DNA of 64,000 nucleotides from Macrococcoides equi. Lineage in GTDB: Bacteria; Bacillota; Bacilli; Staphylococcales; Staphylococcaceae. Positions 9,072 through 16,849 of this stretch are shown piece after piece (position 1 is the first letter of the stretch; each line of letters starts with the position of its first letter). The stretch lies in assembly GCF_047425865.1 (NCBI RefSeq), contig NZ_CP179735.1; one strand, given 5' to 3'. A program made the translations under genes and the position numbers. Below the pieces are notes generated by a model. It saw only the letters and a list, made by a program, of their open reading frames with translations. It had not been told where the DNA came from and ran no database searches.

Positions 9072-9086
9072 AGATAACGCTTACAT
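9072..9086 (-). promoter_or_regulatory. cre site (CcpA operator candidate)
   Basis: On the minus strand ATGTAAGCGTTATCT fits the cre consensus WTGnAAnCGnWnnCW at every fixed base. It lies about 90 bp upstream of the lctP -35 and about 96 bp before the IsaB-like gene, so the target is ambiguous. Confidence 0.6.
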
Positions 9087-9092
9087 ATCAAT

Positions 9093-9118
9093 GATTAAAA
9101 ATATAAGAATCAGGGTAA
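9093..9118 (+). promoter_or_regulatory. Possible sigma-B promoter of the IsaB-like gene
   Basis: GATTAA (9093-9098), 14 bp, then GGGTAA (9113-9118), one mismatch from the staphylococcal sigma-B pattern GTTTaa-N12-15-GGGtAt. The coding start follows 64 bp later. Confidence 0.4.
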
Positions 9119-9181
9119 CTTAATAATAATTCTATCTGAAAAATTTATTTATTAAAAATGATATAGTGGGAGGTAAGATTT

Positions 9182-9718
9182 ATGAAGACAACTAAAAAAG
9201 TTGCAGCAACTGTTTTAGCCGGTGGTTTGATCGCATCATTTATACCATCAAATGCTGATGCTGCAGGTTACTATTACTGGCACAAAGGCGATATGGACGA
9301 TAGTACCGTATTAAATAAAAACTTTAGGAACGCAATTCAAAAGAATAACTTTACGTATGATGGTGTCAACATCAATACAGAATATGGTATTTTCACGCGT
9401 GTGATGAGAAACAATGGACTAAGCTATAAAAAAGTACGAAACGGGGTATTCCAATCACGCAATGCTACATTTGTCTTTGGTTTAAAGAATAACCGATTAA
9501 CAAACAGCTCAAAATTAAAAGGCATTTATTTTACATTTGATGACTATGCAATTACTACAAGTACGATCAAAAAAGTTTATGGTACACCAGATAGTAAGAA
9601 GACAATAAAAAATGGACTATCTTATACTTATAATGCTCACTATAATATAAAAAATAAGTTCGATTTTGTTAAAACGAATGGTAGCTATAAATTAACAGGA
9701 TTTATGACTTCAAAATAA
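9182..9718 (+). CDS. Secreted protein, IsaB-like
   Basis: 178 residues with a clear signal peptide (KTTKK, hydrophobic core, likely cut after SNADA, about residue 27). The mature part is basic and rich in Tyr and Asn. Segments such as LNKNFRNAIQKNN and KKVYGTPDSKK resemble S. aureus immunodominant antigen B (IsaB), an extracellular protein reported to bind nucleic acid, but similarity is partial and length and spacing differ. It stands alone between divergent lctP and convergent nupC, with its own terminator. GGGAGG lies before the ATG. Confidence 0.65.
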   Translation: MKTTKKVAATVLAGGLIASFIPSNADAAGYYYWHKGDMDDSTVLNKNFRNAIQKNNFTYDGVNINTEYGIFTRVMRNNGLSYKKVRNGVFQSRNATFVFGLKNNRLTNSSKLKGIYFTFDDYAITTSTIKKVYGTPDSKKTIKNGLSYTYNAHYNIKNKFDFVKTNGSYKLTGFMTSK

Positions 9719-9722
9719 ACAA

Positions 9723-9755
9723 AAAACAGGACTGGAAAAAATCCAGTCCTGTTTT
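9723..9755. terminator. Intrinsic terminator after the IsaB-like gene
   Basis: Fourteen-bp perfect stem AAAACAGGACTGGA, five-A loop and complement ending in four T. Its right foot overlaps the stop codon of the small minus-strand frame at 9754. Confidence 0.88.
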
Positions 9756-9831
9756 AATTTGCAAGCGACTTCTTATTGGAATTAAATGCACGTTTCAAGC
9801 GTCTTCTAAGATCTCTTAACAGTCTTTTCAA
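9754..9831 (-). CDS. Candidate 25-residue basic peptide
   Basis: TTG start at 9831 lies 9 nt behind AAGGGAG (9847-9841), a good ribosome binding site. The frame encodes 25 residues, beginning MKRLLRDLRRRLKRAF and ending in SLAN, with about ten Lys/Arg and an amphipathic pattern. No hydrophobic membrane span is present, so it is not an obvious type I toxin. It lies between nupC (same strand, upstream) and the terminator of the IsaB-like gene. I do not recognise a family; chance cannot be excluded at this length. Confidence 0.4.
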   Translation of the reverse strand: MKRLLRDLRRRLKRAFNSNKKSLAN

Positions 9832-9913
9832 AAGAACCGTCTCCCTTATTCGCTTTTTTACATTTACATTATAACAAGTCTATATTAATTCTGTATGAAT
9901 TTATTATTAATTC

Positions 9914-11131
9914 TTACCAGCTGAATAAACCAACGAATCCAGCAGATAATAATGATACTAAGATACCAGCAAGTAACATCATAGGTACGTATTTCGCAAT
10001 GAAGTCTGAAGTCTTAACATCTACGATACCTTTTAAACATCCGATAATCATACCAACTGTTGAGAAGTTAGCAAATGAGATTAAGAATGTTACAAGTACT
10101 GCTTTCATGTGAGGATCCATTTTTGGTAAACCTTTTTTAATATCCACCATTACTACGAATTCGTTTGTAATGATTTTCTTCGCCATATGACCACCAACTT
10201 CGAGTGCTTGATTCCAAGGTAAGCCAAGTAATAAAGCAAACGGGGCCATAACCCATCCTAAAATATCATCTAAACGAATATCAGTGCCTGTGAAACGATC
10301 TAATAAAGATAACAGCATATCAGCAAATGCAGCTAAAGATACAAATGCAATTAAGAAAGCGATAATGATTAAGATTAATTTACCAGCACCAAGTACTGAA
10401 TCTCCTAAGAATGAGAAGAATGGTTGACGTGTTTCATTTTTAATTTCAACGACATAATCTTCTTCCGGTGCTAATTTAACCGGGTTTAAAATCGTAGCGA
10501 TGATAATTGCATTGATAATATTCAATGGAATTGCAGTTAATACTAATTCACCAGGTACCATTGTTACGTATGCTCCAACGATAGACCCAGAGATACAGCT
10601 CATAGACATCATCGCAATCGTTAACACACGAGCTGGGCTCATATGGCTAACTTGCTCTTTAGATACTGCTAATGCTTCAGTATTCCCTAAAACCATCATT
10701 TCTACTGAGTAGAATGACTCAAATTTAGGTTGACCTGTAATTTTACCGATTAACCAACCACTCCATTTAATAATGAATGGTAGCACACCAATATACATTA
10801 AAATATCAAATAAAGGTACAACGAATAAAATTGGTAATAATGCTGATACTGCCATATCCATCTTACCTGGACCAGGTGCTGTCCAGCTACTAAACGGCAT
10901 TCCAATACCAACATAAGCAGCTTGTAACATCCAGCTAAATGCATCGGCAACCCATTTAACTCCATTACGTCCCCATGGGAACTGTGTAAAGAACCATGCT
11001 AAGAATAAGTTGATAACCAACATAATAACAACTGATTTCCAGTCGATATTTTTACGGTCACGCGAAAAGGCAAATGCGACTAAAATAAAGACAAAGATAC
11101 CTAAAACATTAAGTAATAAGAAAGTATTCAT
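9914..11131 (-). CDS. nupC: Concentrative nucleoside transporter, NupC family
   Basis: About 405 residues, with eight or more membrane segments, the CNT motif region FESFYSVEMMVLGNTEALAVS and the C-terminal nucleoside-recognition domain with KKIITNEFV (family consensus KxxxNEFVA). It imports nucleosides with a cation. ATG 11131 is preceded by AAGGTGG at 5 nt; the in-frame GTG at 11140 lies inside that site and is less likely. Confidence 0.92.
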   Translation of the reverse strand: MNTFLLLNVLGIFVFILVAFAFSRDRKNIDWKSVVIMLVINLFLAWFFTQFPWGRNGVKWVADAFSWMLQAAYVGIGMPFSSWTAPGPGKMDMAVSALLPILFVVPLFDILMYIGVLPFIIKWSGWLIGKITGQPKFESFYSVEMMVLGNTEALAVSKEQVSHMSPARVLTIAMMSMSCISGSIVGAYVTMVPGELVLTAIPLNIINAIIIATILNPVKLAPEEDYVVEIKNETRQPFFSFLGDSVLGAGKLILIIIAFLIAFVSLAAFADMLLSLLDRFTGTDIRLDDILGWVMAPFALLLGLPWNQALEVGGHMAKKIITNEFVVMVDIKKGLPKMDPHMKAVLVTFLISFANFSTVGMIIGCLKGIVDVKTSDFIAKYVPMMLLAGILVSLLSAGFVGLFSW

Positions 11132-11433
11132 GATTTCCACCTTTTTAATTTTTATGTATTAGATTATAGCATGATTAACTCGTAAACAATACACTTTTTT
11201 TCATTTATTCACGAACATTTTTTCACCCGAGACTTTACAAATGATTTAAATCTCGAATTATGGAATTTTTGTAACCGTTTTACCTGTATTATCATTTGTA
11301 TTTTAATGTTTTAACACATTTTCTTCAATAAAGTTAAAAATTTAATTTTAAAATTATTAATATCATTATTCTATTAGGGTAATGTGTTAAAATAAAAGCA
11401 TTGTAAATTCGAATATGTAGGGGTCTTGTCAGT
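11132..11433. other. AT-rich divergent intergenic region nupC / PBP4-like
   Basis: 302 bp without a gene. It should hold both promoters. I see a near-cre sequence (TGTAACCGTTTTAC, 11270-11283, two mismatches from consensus) and a GGGTAA at 11377 without a convincing -35. Nothing else stands out. Confidence 0.5.
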
Positions 11434-12708
11434 ATGAAATTCTTTAACTTTAAATTACTCATATCTTGTTTTATTTTAATGATTTGCTCACCTCAAATCG
11501 TCTGGGCCGCTTCTCCTTATGAGATAGCCAATTCGGCAGGCTACACTGTACCGCAGAAGGATAATCCAAAAGGTACCATCGTTGTAGCTACTAACGGTCA
11601 ATTATTATATGGTGAAAATATTGATAAAAAGTGGCCTCCCGCTTCAATGTCAAAACTCATGACCTTATACTTATTATATGAAGAGATGGATAAGGGTTCT
11701 ATTTCACTTAATACGAAAGTAAAAGTTACTGATAAATATTATGGTATCTCTCAACTGCCGATGCTTAGTAACAATAAATTTCGTAAAGGGGCTACTTATA
11801 CAGTTGAAGAACTGATAAAGTTAGCTATCGTGCCTTCAAGTAATGCCGCTACATATATGCTAGCGAACCTGGTAGAAAAAGATGATTCTGATTTTATCGA
11901 TAAGATGAATACTACTGCTAAAGAATTAGGTATGAAAAACACACATTTTTTAAATGCAGCTGGACCACCTAACAATATGCTCCGTCAATATAAGGCTGAA
12001 CGTTATCAACAAGATGACGATAACTTAAGTACCGCTCGAGATTATGCAATTCTATCTCAAAAAATTGTCACTGAGCATCCTGAAATTTTAAAATATACTA
12101 AAAAGACTTACATCACGATTAAACCGGGAACTGAAGACGAAGAATCTTTTGGTACATATAATCACTCTCTTGAAGGTGCACGTCTGGAATCAAAAGGTGT
12201 AGATGGTTTAAAAACAGGTTCTAGTGATACAGCTGGATTTAATACTACAATCACAGCTAAACGTAATAATTTAAGAGTAGTGGAAGTTATACTTGGTGTG
12301 GGTGACTGGTATGATCCACCTGCAGAATTCAATCGTAATGAAATGGCCAATGCATTACTTGATTTAGTGTATAGTAAATATCACTATAAAAAAGTGCTAT
12401 CTAAAGGTGTCCATACATTTAAAGGGAAAAAATTTTATGTTCATGATGACTTATATGATGTTGTAAGAGATGGTCAATCCGGAGAATTAATATTAAAAGA
12501 TGGCAAAGTGCATTATAACTATGATCGTATGTTTATATCAGACCAATATAAACCGGCAACCGTAAAATATGAAGATTATGACCAATATAAACGTAAGAAA
12601 TTCTGGGATGATCACTATGTAACAATCATCAGTACCTTAACCGGCTCGTTTGTTCTAGGACTATCTTTATTGTGTTATTATTTCTTAACAAAATCTAAGA
12701 AGAAGTAG
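11434..12708 (+). CDS. D-alanyl-D-alanine carboxypeptidase, PBP4-like
   Basis: 424 residues with a signal peptide (cut near VWAAS, about residue 26), a serine peptidase S11 domain and a C-terminal membrane anchor (VTIISTLTGSFVLGLSLL) ending in basic residues. Catalytic motifs: SMSK (about 71-74), SSN in VPSSNAA, and KTGSSDTAGF. It trims D-Ala from peptidoglycan side chains outside the cell; S. aureus PBP4 also adds cross-links and has the same single C-terminal anchor. AGGGG lies before the ATG. The stop codon lies inside the terminator stem. Confidence 0.88.
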   Translation: MKFFNFKLLISCFILMICSPQIVWAASPYEIANSAGYTVPQKDNPKGTIVVATNGQLLYGENIDKKWPPASMSKLMTLYLLYEEMDKGSISLNTKVKVTDKYYGISQLPMLSNNKFRKGATYTVEELIKLAIVPSSNAATYMLANLVEKDDSDFIDKMNTTAKELGMKNTHFLNAAGPPNNMLRQYKAERYQQDDDNLSTARDYAILSQKIVTEHPEILKYTKKTYITIKPGTEDEESFGTYNHSLEGARLESKGVDGLKTGSSDTAGFNTTITAKRNNLRVVEVILGVGDWYDPPAEFNRNEMANALLDLVYSKYHYKKVLSKGVHTFKGKKFYVHDDLYDVVRDGQSGELILKDGKVHYNYDRMFISDQYKPATVKYEDYDQYKRKKFWDDHYVTIISTLTGSFVLGLSLLCYYFLTKSKKK

Positions 12709-12731
12709 GCTCTCTACTTCTTCTTTTTTAA
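12697..12731. terminator. Bidirectional terminator between PBP4-like gene and tetR-type gene
   Basis: AAGAAGAAGTAG, five-base loop and CTACTTCTTCTT followed by T residues. The two arms contain the stop region of one gene and the C-terminal Lys codons of the other. Confidence 0.85.
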
Positions 12732-13307
12732 TTCCTGCTGCAACAATCTTATTGGACCGTTATACGCCATTTCATAAGCATACTTAGCAATATCTTCTGG
12801 TGATTCCTGCATATCTGTTTTGACCCATTGTTTAATAACACCCATTTGTGCACTCGATACAAAAGTGAAATAATAACTAAAAGGTATACCTTCTATCTCT
12901 TCCAAATCAATCATACGCTCAAAGTTGCTTTGTATCATTTTTCTAAACTTATACTCAAATGTTGTATTTAAATTCGGATGCAACATTACTTTAAAGAATA
13001 ATTTATCTTCTTTCAAAATACTCATTACCTTCTTAATAAACACTTCCTGAAATAAATCATCTTCGTGAATCACTGCTGACAAATCCATTGATTGCTGCAA
13101 TTCAATAAAACGCTGTAACATCTCATTTTCTATAGATTCAAGTAATTCAAATTTATCAACATAATGTAAATAAAATGTCCCCCTATTAATATCTGCTGAA
13201 TTTGCAATATCATTAACTGTTATGTTGTCGAAAGATTTTTCTAGCATCAATTCTAGTAATGCTTTTCGAATACTTTGTTTTGTTTTTCTAATACGTCTAT
13301 CTTCCAT
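12714..13307 (-). CDS. TetR/AcrR family transcriptional regulator
   Basis: About 197 residues from ATG 13307 (AGGAG at 8 nt); the longer frame to 13325 runs through this site. An N-terminal helix-turn-helix (about 8-50, ending in NRGTFYLHYVDKFELL) is followed by a helical ligand domain with a TetR_C-like FYYT region (SYYFTFVSSAQMG). It is divergent from the YhgE-type exporter gene and probably represses it. Repeats in the intergenic region (AATAATCAA at 13359, TTGATTATT at 13411) could be its operators. Ligand unknown. Confidence 0.85.
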   Translation of the reverse strand: MEDRRIRKTKQSIRKALLELMLEKSFDNITVNDIANSADINRGTFYLHYVDKFELLESIENEMLQRFIELQQSMDLSAVIHEDDLFQEVFIKKVMSILKEDKLFFKVMLHPNLNTTFEYKFRKMIQSNFERMIDLEEIEGIPFSYYFTFVSSAQMGVIKQWVKTDMQESPEDIAKYAYEMAYNGPIRLLQQELKKKK

Positions 13308-13417
13308 ATAAACTTCTCCTGTCATTAATCCTAATGATTATTTTTTTAAATTTCGTTTAATAATCAACAAATTTATTTAAAAACGTTGTTTAAAATACTT
13401 AATGCCCTTTTTTGATT

Positions 13418-13446
13418 ATTGTAGCTAGGTTTATTCTCATTATAAT
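13418..13446 (+). promoter_or_regulatory. Candidate sigma-A promoter of the YhgE-type gene
   Basis: TTGTAG, 17 bp, TATAAT. The -35 overlaps the TTGATTATT repeat (13411-13419), whose reverse complement occurs at 13359-13367. This is consistent with operator control by the divergent TetR-type protein. Confidence 0.5.
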
Positions 13447-13495
13447 AAACACTATATCAATTAATCAACACAACGTTCATTAGGAGGACAATAAT

Positions 13496-14839
13496 ATGAA
13501 AATATTAAAAAATAAACTACTGTACCTAGTACCATTTGTTGCTTTATTTATCATCGGATTGTTATCACTGGCTTTTTCTCCTGCATACAATCCAAAACCA
13601 AAAAAAATGCCCATAGCAATTGTAAATTTGGACAACGGCATTAAAATTCAAGGTCAATCGAAAAATATCGGTAAAACATTCATTGACAAACTACAATCAA
13701 ATAAAGCATTTACTAAGAAAGTAAAATTCATCGAGGTAGATTCTGAAAAGGATTTAGAAAAAGGCTTTAAAGATTTAGATTATTACGGAGCTTTGGTTAT
13801 TCCAAAATCATTTACACGTGACGCTACAAGTGCAATGCGCAAAGAGATTCAAACAGCAAAAAAAATTGAAGGAGTACAAAAAGCAAAAGCTACTCGTACA
13901 GAGTTAAAACAAAAAATTAAGAGCGGATCTATTTCACCTGAGCAGGCACAAATGATTATCAGTCAAATGCAAAAGAAACAAGCAAAAATGTTGGCAGCAA
14001 ATAAAGAGGTTTTGAAACCAATCGATGTAAAAAAAGCTATCTTGAAAATAACTATAAATCAAGGAGCTTCTACGCAAGGCGCACAAATTTCAGATAATAT
14101 CCTAACGAATATGGTATCTAAGTTAAACGATACTCTAGCTCAGCAATCAGTTACACAACTTGATAAAGCAAATGTTAAAGTATCAGCCAAATCAATGAAT
14201 CAATTAATGCACCCAGTTAAAGTTAATCATACAGTAATGCATAAAATTAAAGATCATCAAGCAATGGGAAATGCACCTATGTTCTTCTTTACACCAATTT
14301 GGTTAGGCTCTTTATTATCATCAGTATTACTATATTTTGCTTTTAGAGGATCAAATATTATCCCTAAACGCGAACGTTTTATCGCATCTTTATTTCAAAT
14401 TATTGCTGCCTCTATTGCCGCAATAACTGGTGGATTTGGAGGAGTATGGTTTATCACATCTATACTAGGATTCAACATGGTTAATCCATTTAACGTAAGT
14501 ATCTATTTAAGCATTGCAATGTTCGGTTTTATTATGCTGATTTTAGGATTAATGTCGTGGTTAGGCATGCCTGCACTACCATTATTCATGTTGGCTTTAT
14601 TTTTCAGTATGCAGTTGCTCACGTTACCAAAACAAATGTTACCAAAGTTTTATCAAGATAAAATATATGATTGGAATCCATTCAAGATATATGGTGATGG
14701 TATTAGACAATTAATATACTTGGGCCATCCATTAGAATTCAATACTCCAATGCATTTGTATTTAGGTTTAGGTATTTTCGGAATAATTTCAATTATCTTA
14801 GCTGCGGTCATTCGCCCACATAAAGGTAAAAAAGTATAA
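13496..14839 (+). CDS. YhgE/Pip- or DUF3533-type membrane protein (ABC-2-like exporter)
   Basis: 447 residues: an N-terminal membrane segment, an extracellular region of about 220 residues (opening with PIAIVNLDNGIKIQGQ and later GALVIPKSFTRDATSAM, as in YhgE/Pip proteins), then about five C-terminal membrane segments. The family is distantly ABC-2-like and associated with export or phage receptor activity; no ATPase is encoded nearby. Its divergent TetR-type neighbour suggests inducible efflux. A larger relative lies at 54604. AGGAGG lies before the ATG. Confidence 0.8.
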   Translation: MKILKNKLLYLVPFVALFIIGLLSLAFSPAYNPKPKKMPIAIVNLDNGIKIQGQSKNIGKTFIDKLQSNKAFTKKVKFIEVDSEKDLEKGFKDLDYYGALVIPKSFTRDATSAMRKEIQTAKKIEGVQKAKATRTELKQKIKSGSISPEQAQMIISQMQKKQAKMLAANKEVLKPIDVKKAILKITINQGASTQGAQISDNILTNMVSKLNDTLAQQSVTQLDKANVKVSAKSMNQLMHPVKVNHTVMHKIKDHQAMGNAPMFFFTPIWLGSLLSSVLLYFAFRGSNIIPKRERFIASLFQIIAASIAAITGGFGGVWFITSILGFNMVNPFNVSIYLSIAMFGFIMLILGLMSWLGMPALPLFMLALFFSMQLLTLPKQMLPKFYQDKIYDWNPFKIYGDGIRQLIYLGHPLEFNTPMHLYLGLGIFGIISIILAAVIRPHKGKKV

Positions 14840-14842
14840 ATT

Positions 14843-14882
14843 AAAGATGCGACTCCAGATTGAGGAGTCGCATCTTTTTTTG
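14843..14882 (+). terminator. Terminator after the YhgE-type gene
   Basis: AAAGATGCGACTCC, seven-base loop, perfect complement and a long T tract (14875-14881). Confidence 0.93.
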
Positions 14883-14909
14883 TGCTACGATAAAACCGAG
14901 GTGAATCAT

Positions 14910-15620
14910 TTGAATTCCTATATTTTATTAACAACCGCCTGTGTTTATTTTATACTTGCATTGTATTACTATAATCGTCCTAATCTATTAATGTTATGGT
15001 TAAGCTATCTTCCAACCTTACTTCATGAATTCGGACATGCTTTAGCTTGTCAGTTAACTGGCGGAAAAGTAAGTGATATCGTTATCGTCACAAGACAATC
15101 GAAAAGACGAGCTACAAGTAGAAACGGTTATATCATATCTCATACGACTACCCCTTGGAATAGATTCGCTACTTTTATCGCTGGCTATTTATCACCTCCA
15201 TCATTTTTAATGATCGGTGTATTCTGTGTAATTCATGAATGGACTTTGTGGTTTTGGGTATTGATGGGTCTTGTTTTTACTTACTATCTATTAAAAACAT
15301 CTCGAAAGTTGTTCCCACTTTTTGTGCTTATTCTTCTCTTTGGAGGATGTTATTTTTACTTTCAATATCCAGATTTAGTTTCACTGGAACTTATTAGCAA
15401 CGGATTTATTTACATATTGTTAGGTATACTTTTAGCTGATACAATCCTTTGCAGTTATACGATTACTTTAATATATTTCCAGTCTAATAAGTCATGGGAT
15501 GGTGCAATGCTTAGCAGCTTAACAAAACTACCTGTTTTAGTTTATTATTTATTGTTCATTAGCTTTCATTTCTTAAGTTGTTGGTTTGTAATTAAACTTT
15601 TGATCGGGAATTTTAATTGA
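14910..15620 (+). CDS. Peptidase M50B-like membrane metalloprotease
   Basis: About 236 residues. TTG 14910 is taken as start because GAGG lies 8 nt upstream; an upstream in-frame start would lie inside the preceding terminator. It carries HEFGHALAC (HExxH zinc motif, about 37-41 from this start) in a membrane segment, followed by TGGKV as in M50B-like site-2 proteases, and about six further membrane segments. Substrate unknown; no sigma/anti-sigma pair lies beside it. The remote possibility is a non-proteolytic membrane protein that keeps the motif. Confidence 0.7.
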   Translation: MNSYILLTTACVYFILALYYYNRPNLLMLWLSYLPTLLHEFGHALACQLTGGKVSDIVIVTRQSKRRATSRNGYIISHTTTPWNRFATFIAGYLSPPSFLMIGVFCVIHEWTLWFWVLMGLVFTYYLLKTSRKLFPLFVLILLFGGCYFYFQYPDLVSLELISNGFIYILLGILLADTILCSYTITLIYFQSNKSWDGAMLSSLTKLPVLVYYLLFISFHFLSCWFVIKLLIGNFN

Positions 15621-15649
15621 TATTTTTTTGGTCTTGTATTTAATTTTTA

Positions 15650-15804
15650 TTTGGCATACGTCGCGCCCCATGTGTGACATTCTCAACATGTTTGGCATAC
15701 GTCACGCTCCATGTCTGACATTCTCAACATGTTTGGCATACGTCACGCTCCATGTGTGACATTCTCAACCTGTTTGGTATACGTCACGCCCCATGTGTGA
15801 CATT
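15650..15804. repeat. 41-bp tandem direct repeat, about 3.8 copies
   Basis: Units begin with TTTGGCATACGTC or a close variant at 15650, 15691, 15732 and 15773; the last is cut after about 32 bp. Copies differ by one to four bases. Each holds GTCAC and GTGAC facing each other over nine bases (GTCGC instead of GTCAC in copy 1), so each can fold. The period is not a multiple of three and no frame is kept. The array fills the space between two convergent genes and touches the stop codon of the NERD gene. Confidence 0.92.
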
Positions 15805-16696
15805 ACTTTATATGTTTATAGTAGTTCTCAAAATAATAGTAACCTCTATCACATTTCTTAAAGTTATTCTCTAAAATAAATTTAGTGCGGTTTCTATGAG
15901 CACGGCCTACCCAACGATTTGCTTCTGTTATACTAAACGGACGATTTAACAACACTTCTAACTCTATTAAATTTTCCCTGATTAAATCGACTTTGTTCAT
16001 TCTCTTTAGACAACCTTTACATACAATCGTTTTCTTTTTACTTTGATCGATTTCATGTTCCAGACTACAACTGGAACACTGGACTCCGATTCTAATATCA
16101 TCAAAGTTAAATTCTGGTCTGCGTTCATGTAAACGTATAGGCTTATGTTTTTTCTTAAAATAGGCTGCCATGTCTCTTTCGAGTTCTCCTGCCGGCTCAC
16201 ATTCATTGATTTCTTTCATTATCTTTCCAATATCATAATATTGAATCATATCATGAATTTTTTTATTTATACTAAACCCTTTGTTAATAAATATCATCTT
16301 ACTTACAACTTCATGACCAACGTCCATCCAGTCAATCTTTGCAGAAAATGTCTCATGCATATTAATAAATTGTGCTTGCGGGTTCTTTAAACTAAAGCCA
16401 GATTTTCTCCAGATTAATTCATCGTATTCATAAGCACCAAAATAATTTTTCACATCAAATGCAAATAACTTATTTCCCGTGAGTACCAAACGATCAATTT
16501 CAAATGATTGCCCATTAAATTCGATACATAAATTGAACAACTGAATATACTTATCTTCTATCGGAAACTCTTTAAGAAATTGTTTTTCACCTACATAACC
16601 ATAATAGCTTCGATGATATTCTTCACTGTACTCAAAACCTTTTAAGCGACGTTTCAATATATCTTCAAGCACTACTATTCGTGGTGGTTGTATCAT
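15803..16696 (-). CDS. NERD domain protein with C-terminal zinc ribbon
   Basis: 297 residues. Residues about 33-130 fit the nuclease-related NERD domain (GEKQFLKEF, then FEIDRLVLTGNKLFAFDVKNYFG, with the Asp and Asp-x-Lys of the PD-(D/E)xK type). A CSSC...CKGC zinc ribbon follows near 208-230, then a basic C-terminal segment (WVGRAHRNRTKFILENNF). Such proteins are thought to act on nucleic acids, but a role is not established. It stands alone, next to the 41-bp repeat. GGAGG lies before the ATG. Confidence 0.8.
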   Translation of the reverse strand: MIQPPRIVVLEDILKRRLKGFEYSEEYHRSYYGYVGEKQFLKEFPIEDKYIQLFNLCIEFNGQSFEIDRLVLTGNKLFAFDVKNYFGAYEYDELIWRKSGFSLKNPQAQFINMHETFSAKIDWMDVGHEVVSKMIFINKGFSINKKIHDMIQYYDIGKIMKEINECEPAGELERDMAAYFKKKHKPIRLHERRPEFNFDDIRIGVQCSSCSLEHEIDQSKKKTIVCKGCLKRMNKVDLIRENLIELEVLLNRPFSITEANRWVGRAHRNRTKFILENNFKKCDRGYYYFENYYKHIK

Positions 16697-16788
16697 GTCT
16701 GACCTCCGCTGTTTGATACTTTAGTTATAGCAAAAGTTTGTAAATAGATAGTTACAGTTATCTAAAAATTCCACCAACCAAATCCCTT

Positions 16789-16813
16789 GTTTAACTTATG
16801 ATGAGCAGGGAAA
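16789..16813 (+). promoter_or_regulatory. Candidate sigma-B promoter of the aldehyde dehydrogenase gene
   Basis: GTTTAA (16789-16794), 13 bp, GGGAAA (16808-16813), a near-perfect staphylococcal sigma-B pattern, 36 bp before the ATG. General stress control of this gene is inferred. Confidence 0.65.
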
Positions 16814-16849
16814 ATATAACTATACATTTATATAGAAAGAGGGATAATA

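Noticed and set aside
11270..11283. cre site upstream of nupC
   Set aside because: Two mismatches at fixed positions of the consensus; kept only as a remark in the intergenic entry.
15650..15804. CRISPR array
   Set aside because: The 41-bp units follow each other directly with no unique spacers, and no cas genes are near.
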